Origin: Scylla paramamosain
Taxonomy: Eukaryota; Arthropoda; Malacostraca; Decapoda; Portunidae
Direction: 5' to 3'
NCBI RefSeq assembly: GCF_035594125.1
Contig: NW_026973738.1
Location: forward strand, 355,001 to 419,000
DNA: 64,000 nucleotides
The notes beneath the pieces were generated by a model. The model saw nothing but the letters and a program-made list of their open reading frames with translations. It did not search any database and had not been told where the DNA came from. Shown here one piece after another: positions 39,568 to 55,256 of the stretch (the stretch's first letter is position 1; each line of letters starts with the position of its first letter). The translations under genes were made by a program, and so were the position numbers.

Positions 39568-41330
39568 CCCAGGTGAAAGAACAATTTGAGGCTGGGCAAC
39601 TTCACAAGTTTATCAATAAATGGCGTGTGATTACAAGTGACCTGTTCATTTTGGATATGGTGGAACATTGCCATCTGAATATAGATGAAGCTAATATCGG
39701 ATATTTATTTAGAGAGGATATAGAGTATGTCTTTAGTGAGGAAGATAAACTGATTATGCATTAGGAGGTAAAAAAATTGTTAGAGATAAAGGCCATCATA
39801 GAGACACATGGACAGGATCAACAAATACTTTCACCAGTTTTTCTGAGGAAGAATAAGACGGGGGATTATAGGATGGTGTTAAATCTTGAAAACTGAACAG
39901 GCATGGAGAATATACTCATTTTAAAATGGAAAATTTTGAACAAGTATTACAGTTGCTTAGTCAAGGGGATTATATGGCTTCTATAGACCTTAAGAAAGCC
40001 TATTATTCAGTAAAAATTGCAGAGGAACAACAAAAATATATGTGTTTTAGATGGTTGGATAAGATTTACCAATTCACATGTCTACCTAATGGGTTTTCGG
40101 ATGGTCCTCGTCTATTTACAAAACTTCTGAAGCCAGTTTTCTCTACACTTAGGCATAAAAGCCACAACATCACTAGTTATATTGATGATACGCTTCTGTA
40201 TAGTAGCTCTTTGCCGAGATGTTTTGATTGCATGAATGACAACATTCAGTTGTTGCAGAGTGTAGGTTTCTGCATAAATGTGGAGAAATCTGTTTTAAGT
40301 CCCACTACGGGTATTGAGTATTTAGGTAACGTGATAGATTTGGTGGCCATGACAGTTACCTTGCCGGCGCATAGGAGGGATGAGATTATACAGCATTGCT
40401 CTCTTTTAGTCAAGACATAGAAAAAATTAGAATTGTGGCAAGAGTGATTGGCCTGCTGGTGGCAGCAATCCCAGCTGTAGAGATGGGGAAGATGCACTAT
40501 AGGAGGATGGAAAGAGCAAAGATCAAGGCTTTGGAAGAGGCATGTGGAGACTTTAATAGATGGATGAACATTACAGAGGAGATTAGAACAAATTTAAACT
40601 GGTGGATTAAGGAATTGGAGAATCAAAACAGGAAAATATTCAGAAATGCACCAGATACTGAGTTGTTCACAGATGCTTAAAATCTAGGATGGGCAGGTTG
40701 CCAAAATAGCATCACTACCAATGGCAGATGGTCCCCTGAAGAGGTGCGTTCGCACATTAATGCGTGAATTATTGGCTATGTTATTCTCATTGAGATCTTT
40801 TACACATCTCCTTAGAGGTTTACACGTCAGGGTGTTATGTGATAACACCACAGCGATTAATTACGTGAATGAGATGGGAGGTGTTAAGTCAATAGTTTGT
40901 GATGACATTAGTAGGAACATCTGGGAATGGTGTCTTAGTAATGGGGTATGGCTGACAGCTTCCCACATACCAGGCAAATGTAACGTCATGGCCGACGAGG
41001 CATCACGTTACTTTAATGACGGACATGAGTGGCAGCTGAATGAGATGATATTTAAGGAATTGTGTTCTATATTTGGGAATCCTTGTATAGACCTATTCGC
41101 TTCACGTTTGAACAAACAAATGACTCCATTCTGTGCATGGACACCAGATCCAGAGGCTGCATATATTGATGCAGTTACAATTCCGTGGGCTAAATTTAAA
41201 TTGGTTTACCTCTTTCCTCCCTTCTCACTGATCTCTAGATGTCTGCTGAAGTTAAGGGAGGAAAGGACCAGAGGATGGATCATAGTGCCACTTTGGCCAT
41301 CACAACCGTGGATGGGGGTGCTCCTTCGGA
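39516..41330 (+). pseudogene. DIRS element 1 ORF2: RT and RNase H, broken
   Basis: The frame enters in the -1 phase over the ORF1 stop (LTQVKEQFEAGQLHKFINKW). The RT has ASIDLKKAYYSVKI, LPNGFSDGPRLFTKLL and the catalytic YIDD (40180-40191). RNase H has ELFTDA (near 40670), RELLAMLFSLRSF and LCDNTTAINYVNEMGG, and then ADEASRYF. Stops lie near 39762, 39892, 40418 and 40678, with a frameshift near 40765. It cannot encode a working polymerase. Confidence 0.88.
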
Positions 41331-41349
41331 TGCTAGTAGACGACCCTCG

Positions 41350-42424
41350 GGTCATACAGAGAAGGAAAAATGTGCTAATGCATCCGTCAACTGCTGAGGA
41401 ACACCCAATAATGAAACACAAATTTGATGGCTTGTCAGTTGTCCGGAAACAACTTGGAGAACGTGGCATATCTAAAGAAGGTACGGAAATCATTATGGCC
41501 TCTTGGAAACCAGCAACAGGTAGACAATACAACACTCACATCAAGAGGTGGACACTCTTTTGTAGTAGAGGGAACATTAATCCCATTGCACCATCTATAG
41601 CAGATATATTAAACTTTCTGTCTCGTAACTTTCAAAGGAATGTGGGTTATGAAAGCATTAACACAGTGAGAGGGACTCTATCTGCAATAGGAATTATGGT
41701 GGAAGGCTGCAGAGCGGGCAATCACCCACTTGTCAACAGATTTCTGCGGGGAGTCTTCAACTTACACCCTTCTACACCCAGGTACGCAACGACCTGGGAT
41801 GTGAAACTTGTATTACAAAAGATAAGACTCATGGAACCACTACACAGCCTAACACTGAAAGACTTATCGCTAAAAATGGTGATGCTGATGGCAATGACAC
41901 AAGCAGCCAGGATCCAAACTTTGCACTTATTGTTGGTGAATATGGCATTTGGAGAAGAATCTGTTTCAGTTTTGTTAGGAGGTAACATCAAGCAATGCAG
42001 GCCAAAATTTAATGTTCGTACTATTGTATTTAAAGCTTATCCTCAGGATTACAGATTATGTGTAGTTAAGGCTATGAAAGAATATATAGAAAGAACTGAG
42101 AGGCTAAGGACAGAATCTGGAAATGCAGATGGGAGACTACTCATAAGTTATATAAAACCCCATAGGGGTGTTTCTAAGGACATGGTGGCAAGGTGGCTTA
42201 AGACCATGTTATGTAAGTGTGGGATTGATACCAAGAGGTACACAGCAGGTAGTATTAGACCTGTGTCAGTGTCTAAGGCCAAGACACTGGATGTGCCTAC
42301 TGCCACCATCATGGCAAAAGCTGGTTGGACGCAGGAAGCCACATTTGCTAAATATTATAATAAGGATATACAAGGGGAAATAGACCCTTTTTCAAGAAGC
42401 AGTGCCAGGCTCAGTATAATGTAA
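41350..42424 (+). CDS. DIRS element 1 tyrosine recombinase
   Basis: The recombinase integrates the circular DNA form of the element. It is open and continuous with the RNase H frame (567-residue frame from 40721), unlike in element 2. Seen in order: EIIMASWKPATGRQYNTHIK (core-binding start), AMTQAARIQTLHLL (catalytic Arg of box I), YTAGSIRPVSVSKAK (box II, Gly-Ser-Ile-Arg where His-x-x-Arg is usual), KAGWTQEATFAKYYNKD (box II Trp and the nucleophilic Tyr). The first Met of the module is not defined because the frame is fused upstream. Whether it is active with Gly at the His position cannot be read from sequence. Confidence 0.85.
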
Positions 42425-42571
42425 GGTTTGCAATGTTATCAGCAGTAAAAATCATGTTCTATTTTCATAAATGACAATGGGGTTTTTGTAATAGGAACTT
42501 TTATTTACACCTATTTACAAAATGTGAAATTTGACAGAACCCTTTACATACAACACCCACATGACTTTAAA

Positions 42572-42716
42572 ATCTCATGTGAACGGCACCATCTAGCAGA
42601 CAAGTGATTTGCCGAAGTAAAATTACAGAAGTACATGAGACTTACCGTAGGTTAGTTGAAATGTGCTTCGGATTTTGCGAGGCACATCACGTCTGCTAGA
42701 TGGTAGAGTTCACATG
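42572..42716 (+). repeat. DIRS element 1 internal complementary region
   Basis: The first 52 bp (42572-42623) are the inverse of the left end and the next 96 bp (42621-42716) are the inverse of the right end (42858-42953). They share AAT at 42621-42623. The junction CCGAAGTAAAATTACAGAAG is exactly the reverse complement of right end joined to left end with one shared ATT. This is the template that DIRS elements use to complete and circularise their ends. Confidence 0.93.
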
Positions 42717-42828
42717 CCCTCCACTCCCTCCCTTTGTTAATTGATGATTCTTGGTTTACACAACAAAAATTCAAGGACTGGAAGGGTTGGGAGATAATAT
42801 TTCATGTGGGTAGTTGTATCTTTAAAGG

Positions 42829-42953
42829 CTGACTGTGTGGCAAAGTGTAGTGTATCTCATGTGAACTCTACCATCTAGCAGACGTGATGTGCCTCGCAAA
42901 ATCCGAAGCACATTTCAACTAACCTACGGTAAGTCTCATGTACTTCTGTAATT
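42829..42953 (+). repeat. DIRS element 1 right inverted terminal repeat
   Basis: 42829-42866 is the inverse of the inner left ITR. 42858-42953 pairs perfectly in position with the internal complementary region, so the DNA between them (42717-42857) forms the loop of a 96-bp-stem hairpin. Confidence 0.92.
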
Positions 42954-42964
42954 ATCCTTAGACT

Positions 42965-43485
42965 TGTACTATTTTTATGTATTTTATGCAAGAGGGACTC
43001 TAAGCAAGAGCAACAAAAGAGAAGAAAAAGCACAATAAAATACCAAAATCCCTAATGGACAGAGTCAAATGGATTATTCAGAACTAGAAGAGAAATGTCT
43101 TAAAATCTCCCTCTTGAGTTGAATGACTTTCACTTATTCCAGCTTTCTGTGATTCCAGCCATAGCTAAGGGGAAATACAGAAGCAGACAGGGATTTCCAA
43201 AGTTTACCAGTAAAATGTGGTGAATGAGAATACTGGTTAACTATTGCATAAAAGTTGGACAGAATAGGGGTGAGAGAGTTGAAAATCTTATGCAGTAAGG
43301 CCATGGGAGAAGTAGTGGGATGCAGTTAGTAAGATCAGAAGACCAGTTAATGTGAAAGTAGCAATAGAAGATAGCAAGAGATGCAACCTTGTGGCAAAGA
43401 GAGGATGAAGATAGTCAGGTAGAGGAGAGGAGTTGATAAGATGAAGTGCTTTTGATTCCACCCTGTTCAAAATAGTAGTGTGAGT
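42965..43485 (-). mobile_element. LINE family A, 5'-truncated copy 4
   Basis: It aligns with the 3' part of family A (48180-48665): CTTAAAATCTCCCTCTTGAG, GAATACTGGTTAACTATTGC, GGACAGAATAGGGGTGAGAG, and then GATTCCACCCTGTTCA. Many substitutions are present and the encoded C-terminal frame (43288-43521) is broken. It is head-to-head with copy 5. Confidence 0.85.
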
Positions 43486-43560
43486 GTTGTTATGATATAT
43501 CAATATGATGACTTGGTGCATAAGCAGGGAAATAGCACTCCACTCGTAACAACATAATTA
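43486..43560 (+). repeat. unclassified dispersed repeat, copy 2
   Basis: GATATATCAATATGATGACT then TGGTGCATAAGCA and AATAGCACT match 35686-35760. It lies exactly between the head-to-head LINE A copies 4 and 5. Confidence 0.75.
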
Positions 43561-43562
43561 CT

Positions 43563-44352
43563 GTGACTTCAGATCTCTCTAAAATTTCTGATTGGGGCAG
43601 AGTGAACTTAGTATTGTTCAATGCATCAAATTTTTCAGTAATACTCATGTCCCCCTCTTTTACATTGGATGTCCTCAGTCTGTCCTTTGCTTATAATCTA
43701 AACTGGAAATTTCACAGCTCATCTCTAGCTAAAACAGCTTCTATGAAGATAGGCATTCTGAGTTATCACTGCCAGTTTTTTCTCATCACCCAGCTGCCAA
43801 CTCTGTACAGGGACCTTATCTGTCCATGTATGGAGTACACTTCACATGTATTGCAGGGGGGAGAGTGGAGGGGGGGGAGAGGGGTGGGCATTCCATTCAT
43901 ACCACTCTTTTAGACAGGGTGAAATCAAAAGCATTTAATCTTATCAACTCCTCTCCTCTAACTGACTGTCTTTAGTCTCTCTCTCTCACTGCCACAATCT
44001 TGCATCTCTTGCTATCTTCTACTGCTATTTTTCATGCTAACTGTCCTTCTGACCTTGCTAATTGCATGCATCCCCTTTCTATTTTCTATTTCTATTTTCT
44101 CTCACCCATATTCTTTCCACCTCTCTAATGCAAGAGTTAACCACTATTCTTAATCATTCATCTCTTTCTCTGGTAAATTCTGGAACTTCCTGCCTGCTTC
44201 TCTTTCAAGAGGGAGGTTTGAAGACACTTATCCTCCACTATTTGATAATCACATTTGATTTTCCTTTGGGAACTGACACTCATGTGGTCCTTTTTTTTTT
44301 TCAAATTGGTATTATCCATTACCAATATCCCTCTTACATAAAAAAAAAAAAA
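43563..44352 (+). mobile_element. LINE family A, 5'-truncated copy 5
   Basis: It starts inside the RT region (TSDLSKISDWGRVNLVLFNA) and reaches a poly-A tail at 44338-44352, after the family 3' end (CCTCTTACATAAAA). The frames 43563-43913 and 44062-44415 are pieces of the broken C-terminus. The sequence AGCTGCCAACTCTGTACAGG and a G-rich expansion at 43855-43885 mark local change. Confidence 0.88.
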
Positions 44353-45083
44353 TCTGGGTCTTCCAAAGAGAAGCTGTTAACATTACTTTTCCCTGATAAC
44401 TGCTCAGATGGATGACAACTTCAATCAGTGAGTTTGGAAGAAAAGGGAAAACAGTTGAATGATTTTCACTTATTCCAGCTTTTTGTGATTCCATCTGTAC
44501 CTCCAGCTAGAGTAACTTCCAGTGTTGATACATACAGATCTATCTTGTCTACTTTAAATACCAACTGGTTGAAAATTGTCCTTGAAAGAACCTACTTGAC
44601 TACCAAGGGATTGTTGTGAGATAAGATGTTCACCCAAAGGTTCTTATTTCTTGAAAGGTGGGAAACAGTATGTTGACAGTTTCTCTTTAGACATAGATTA
44701 AACATTTGTTAAGAAAATCCCCAAAAAGTTCTGGACCAAGAGGAACCTTGTCTATTTATACAGTGAACCAGTCATACTGTCTGAAAGTGAACTATGGAGA
44801 AGTCTATTTCCTGAATCTCTGTGAGGGACATGGCAATCAAGACTGCTATTAATTCTCTTAAATGTACATATACTTCTCTTTCCAGACTCTGTCTCATCTT
44901 GTGCTTATTAAGGTGCTGATAATTTTTTGGGGAAAAAATCTTTATGACTCAATCTTTTGCCATGAAATTTTTATAGGAAGTTAAGATCAGCATACAATAG
45001 ATGCTACAGTTCAAAAGTCCCTCTGTCCCCCATTTTTATACGTCAAGCTTGAATGGTGTCGATACATGAATTAGAACACACGA
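44353..45083. other. non-coding, nothing recognised
   Basis: No signature, apart from a short near-repeat of copy 4's GATTTTCACTTATTCCAGCT at 44459. Confidence 0.4.
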
Positions 45084-45338
45084 AACTTTCAGAAACTCAC
45101 ATGAAAATTTGTCAAGGGAGGCAGTGAAGAATTGTATCTTCATAGCCATAGCATCGGCATCCTCACTGCTTCCCTTTAGCTGGCATGCTGTAAGAGTTAG
45201 ATTAGAGTCCAAATACTTTTGTAGAGAAGCTAGAAGCTGTGGGGTAAAGATAAAGGGATGCCACCATTACAGTTATGTAAAGACAGTTCCTCACTGCCTC
45301 CCATGACAAATTTTCATATAAGGTTCTAGAAATTTCAC
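45084..45338. repeat. fold-back (inverted repeat) element
   Basis: The arms at about 45084-45162 and 45256-45338 are inverted copies with mismatches. Both contain ATGAAAATTTGTCA followed by GGGAGGCAGTGA, and end in GGCATCC near the loop. The loop is about 93 bp. No transposase or target duplication was recognised. Confidence 0.75.

Positions 45339-51451
<6,113 letters not shown>

Positions 51452-51523
<72 letters not shown>
51452..51523. repeat. (AT)n array at the 5' side of LINE A
   Basis: About 72 bp of AT dinucleotides. Confidence 0.98.
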
Positions 51524-51530
<7 letters not shown>

Positions 51531-51629
51531 TGTTTGAGAAAGTTGTTCACCAACACAAACTACACTAACTACATTACTAAACACCTCAAGATTATTGAAA
51601 CTCATTTTCAAATAAGGAATTTGTATTGC

Positions 51630-51631
<2 letters not shown>

Positions 51632-51686
<55 letters not shown>
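51632..51686. repeat. (AAT)n microsatellite
   Basis: About 55 bp of AAT/ATA trinucleotides. Confidence 0.97.
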
Positions 51687-51690
<4 letters not shown>

Positions 51691-51798
51691 TGCCACAGTA
51701 TAAAAATCTTCCATACAAAAGAATCTAAACATAATCATTGGAAAAGAAAGAGTATCACTTTTGGTGAATGAATCCTGTCATGTTTGAAGACCCATAAA

Positions 51799-51922
51799 AA
51801 TTATAGAAGTACATGAGACTTACCATGGGTCAGTTGAAATGTGCTTCGGATTTTGCGAAGCAAGCCACCGCTGCTGGAGAGAGCTTTCACATGAGATACA
51901 CAAAGATCAAGGTACCGACAGA
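51799..51922 (-). repeat. DIRS element 2 right inverted terminal repeat
   Basis: 51797-51893 pairs with 52032-52128 as a 97-bp inverted repeat. The adjoining AGATACACAAAGATCAAGGT and ACCGACAG (to about 51922) repeat, in inverted sense, the inner left ITR at 57103-57129. Confidence 0.92.
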
Positions 51923-52031
51923 CTTTAAAGAGCTGAGAGCCACCCACATGCCACAAGTTCCCGAAAAATGCCCATGGGAAAGAGAAACACAAAGTCAAAA
52001 GCCCATCTTTCCGAAGGGTGGGAGTGGTGGG

Positions 52032-52173
52032 CATGTGAAAGCTCTCTCCAGCAGCGGTGGCTTGCTTCGCAAAATCCGAAGCACATTTCAACTGACCCAT
52101 GGTAAGTCTCATGTACTTCTATAATTTTACTTCAGCAACCCACCGCTATTGCTGGAGAGGCTCCACATGAGAT
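52032..52173 (-). repeat. DIRS element 2 internal complementary region
   Basis: 52125-52173 is the exact 49-bp inverse of the left end (57130-57178). 52032-52128 is the inverse of the right end. On the plus strand the junction reads ACTTCTATAATTTTACTTCA, that is, the two element ends joined through one shared ATT. It sits 3' of the recombinase gene, in the canonical DIRS1 position. Confidence 0.93.
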
Positions 52174-52396
52174 TTTAAAGCCATGTGGGTGTACTCTCAG
52201 AACTACACAATCCTTAACGTTCTCCAAGTGAGTGATTGAAAATTAAACAAACTAAATATGTATCCCAACTTCATTGTATGAAAAATCCTCCTCCTTAAAC
52301 AGATATGTCCCTTACAAAAACATATAGTACATGTATAAAACAAACAAAATATGTCAATTGAGATCTAACGCAAATGAATAGAGAATCCTGTTAACA

Positions 52397-53581
52397 TTAC
52401 AATACAGAATCCAGTATGGCCTCTTGAAAAAAATCTGAAACCTGAGTGATCTCCTTATTATAGTGTTTAGCAAAGGTTGTCTCCTGAGTCCAACCTGCCT
52501 TAGATAAGATAATGTTAACTGGGACATCCATGGCTTTGGCCTTGGAAGCAGAGGCTGGTCGAACACTGCCAGCCGTGAATTTCTTAGTATTGATACCACA
52601 GTCGACAAGAACAGTTTTAATCCACCTTGCCACTGTATCTTTGGAAACACTTTTATGTGGCTTCACCACACTGATGAGTTTCCCATTATCCTTCCCAAAT
52701 TCCTTTCCCAGATTCTCCGTTCTGTTAATATATTCCTTCAAGGTATTTACAACACACATTCTAGAATCAGGTAAATAAGCATGAAACTTAAGCATTCTCA
52801 CATTAAACTTCGAACGACACTGCTTAATGTTGCCCCCTAACAAAAGAGATACAGAATTGTTATCAACAATAGCATTGGAATACAATAATAAATGTAAGGT
52901 CTGTACTCTTGCAGCTTGAGTCAATGCCATAAGCATCACCAATTTCAAAGTTAAAGATTTCAAAGATAGGTCTTGTAATGGGCTCATGGACCTCAGCTTC
53001 TGCAATACTGGCTGCACATCCCAGGTTTCAGCATACCTAGGGCAAGAGGGTCTCAAGTTAAACACACCACGCATAAACCTATTGATAAGTGGATGATTCC
53101 CAGCTCTACATCCTTCCAACGTAATGCCTAAAGCAGAGAGAGCACCTCTTGCTGTGTTAACAGACTCACACCCCACCCCTCTATGAAATGTCTCCGAAAG
53201 GAAATTCAAAACACTAATTACAGACGGAGTAGAGGGATTGATATTCCATCTATCACAAAATGATGACCATCTTTTAATGTGTGGTCTATATTGCCGCATC
53301 GTACCTGGTCTCCACGATGCCATGATAATCTCTGTACCTTCTGACGATACACCTCTCCCTCTAAGTTGTTGCCTGACAAAAGACATGCCATCAATTGGGT
53401 GTGGGTCATAATCAGGTGTTCTTCCGCTGATGAGGGATGTCGTAGTACATTTGTTTTCTGAGTGATGAGCCTGGGGGCCTTGATCAACATTTGCAGAAGA
53501 GGGCCCATCCAAGGTTGGGAATTCCACATTGGAACAACCATCCACCCCTTGGCTCTCTCCTCCCTCATTTTCTGTAGACAC
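52397..53581 (-). CDS. DIRS element 2 tyrosine recombinase
   Basis: A 394-residue open frame. Homology to element 1 starts only near residue 63 (IDGMSFVRQQLRGRGVSSEG), so the N-terminal 60 residues may be an out-of-frame overlap with ORF2 and the true entry may be a frameshift or an internal start. The core-binding part is at residues 80-200. Catalytic box I is AARVQTLHLL with Arg225. Box II is KFTAGSVRPASASKAK with Gly338 in the usual His place and Arg341. Then come KAGWTQETTF (Trp364) and the nucleophile Tyr374 (AKHYNKE). The recombinase should cut and join the circular intermediate at the ATT shared by the ends. Confidence 0.88.
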   Translation of the reverse strand: MSTENEGGESQGVDGCSNVEFPTLDGPSSANVDQGPQAHHSENKCTTTSLISGRTPDYDPHPIDGMSFVRQQLRGRGVSSEGTEIIMASWRPGTMRQYRPHIKRWSSFCDRWNINPSTPSVISVLNFLSETFHRGVGCESVNTARGALSALGITLEGCRAGNHPLINRFMRGVFNLRPSCPRYAETWDVQPVLQKLRSMSPLQDLSLKSLTLKLVMLMALTQAARVQTLHLLLYSNAIVDNNSVSLLLGGNIKQCRSKFNVRMLKFHAYLPDSRMCVVNTLKEYINRTENLGKEFGKDNGKLISVVKPHKSVSKDTVARWIKTVLVDCGINTKKFTAGSVRPASASKAKAMDVPVNIILSKAGWTQETTFAKHYNKEITQVSDFFQEAILDSVL

Positions 53582-55250
53582 CTAGTAATGAGAGAAAATG
53601 GTGGGAAAAGGTAAATCAGATCGAAACTGGCCCAATTTAATGTGAACGCATCCACATGCTTTGCTTCAGGATCAGGTCTCCACGAGCAAAAACAATCTAT
53701 TTGCTTGTTTAAGCGAGAAGCAAATAAGTCAATGGAGGGAGTTCCAAAAACTACACACAACTCTTTAAAAATCTTTGGATTAAGTTTCCATTCATGTTTG
53801 TCATTAAAATTACGAGAGGCTTCATCCGCCAGCACATTCTTCTTTCCTGGTATGTGTGCACAAGTAATCCAGATGTCATTGGAAATACACCAATTCCAGA
53901 TATCAATGCAGATAGAGTTACACACTAGTGATTTAGTTCCACCCATCTCATTAACATAAGCAATGGCTGTGGTATTATCACACATAACTTTAACATGGCA
54001 GCCTTTAAGCAAGTAAGCAAAAGATTGAAGGGTAAACAAGATGGCCTTGAGTTCCCTTGCATTAATGTGTAGGCAACTTTCTTCTGTTGTCCATTTACCA
54101 TTGGTGGAATGCTTTAATACACAACCACCCCAACCTAAATCTGAGGCATCAGTAAAAACTTCAACAGAAGGAGCAGTCCGAATGATTTTCCGAACTTGCG
54201 TACCTACTTCAGAGATCCACCAACTCAGCTCCATTTTCATTTCCTTTGAGATAGTCATAAATTTGTCAAAGTTGCCCTTTCCTACCTTTAATGCAACAAT
54301 TTTGGCCTTTTCTAAAATTCTGTAATGGAGCTTACCTAATTCAACGGCCGGAATGGCAGCTACCAACATGCCAACTACCCGAGCTACCTCTCTGATCTTT
54401 GCCTTATTTCTACTGGCCAAGGATGAACAACTTTCCACAATCTTCTTCACTCTACGAGCAGGGAGTGTGACAGTCATGGCTTCAGAATCGATGATGTTGC
54501 CAAGATATTCTATGCGTTTTGTAGGCACCAAAACTGACTTGTCCACATTACAAAACCCCACATTTTGCAAAATTTCCACAGTATCCTTTAAACAAGCAAC
54601 ACAATCCTCAACTGACTTGCTACACATAAGAGTATCATCTATAAAGGAAGTAATGGTGTAGCCTTTCAATCTCAAAAAAGAAAAAATCGGCTTCAAAAGT
54701 TTAGTGAAAAGACGAGGACCTGCAGAAGCACCATTAGGAAGGCAAGTGAATTGGTATATCTTCCCTGCCCATTTAAAACAAAGGTATTTTTGCTGCTCCT
54801 CTGCAATTTTGACTGAATAATAAGCATGCTTCAGATCCACCGAAGCCATGAAAGCGCCTGAACTGATTAGCTTAATTGCCTGCTCAAAATTTTCCATTTT
54901 GAAATGGATGTAATTCATGAATTTGTTGAGTTTTTTCAAATTAAGCACCAACCTGTAGCCACCCTCTTTTTTCTCTCTCAAGAAAACTGGTGAAATAATC
55001 TGGCCCACCTGTCTGTGAGTCTCTTTGATAACCTTCTGGCTCAACAATTTATCTATTTCATTAGTCATAATAACTTTCTCCCCATCACTAAATTTGTATT
55101 CCACTTCCTCAGAAAATAAATGAGTAATGTTCTGTTCATCAATCTCAAGATGGCAATGTTTAACAATGTCCAAAATGAAAGGATCACTAGTAAGTTTGCA
55201 CCATTCACCAATAAACTTATGAAGCTGACCCGCTTCAAAGTCATTCCTTA
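53218..55250 (-). CDS. DIRS element 2 ORF2: reverse transcriptase-RNase H
   Basis: The open frame has its first ATG at 55173 (651 residues from there). Homology with element 1 extends upstream to the ORF1 stop (FEAGQLHKFIGEW), so translation may enter by -1 frameshifting from ORF1. Numbered from the ATG, RT motifs are YRLVLNLKKLN (73-83), ASVDLKHAYYSVKI (110-123), LPNGASAGPRLFTKLL (145-160) and catalytic FIDD (177-180). RNase H has FTDASDLGWGG (Asp342), INARELKAILFTLQSF (Glu374), MCDNTTAIAYVNEMGG (Asp399) and ADEASRNF. Then comes the DIRS-specific C-terminal segment DLIYLFPPFSLITRCLQKMR. No aspartic protease or integrase domain is present, as expected for DIRS. Confidence 0.92.
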
Positions 55251-55256
55251 CCTGAA

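Larger units (their letters stand above)
37626..42953 (+). mobile_element. DIRS1-like retrotransposon, element 1 (defective)
   Basis: A 5328-bp tyrosine-recombinase retrotransposon. In order: left ITR (37626-37702), leader with a six-copy motif array (37826-38047), gag-like ORF (38304-39567, frameshifted), RT-RNase H (39516-41300, several stops), tyrosine recombinase (in 40721-42424, open), internal complementary region (42572-42716) and right ITR (42829-42953). The left end begins ATTTTAC and the right end finishes CTGTAATT. DIRS elements replicate through a circular intermediate integrated by their recombinase, without target duplication. The boundaries come from the internal complementary region, which spells the joined ends. 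Confidence 0.9.

Noticed and set aside
42621..42953. Independent fold-back transposon at the 3' side of DIRS element 1 (and 51797-52128 for element 2)
   Set aside because: Stem and loop sequences are the right ITR and internal complementary region of the DIRS elements and match their left ends.
42965..44352. Twin-primed (5'-inverted) single LINE A insertion
   Set aside because: Both head-to-head pieces contain the family 3' end, whereas twin priming would give only one 3' end.
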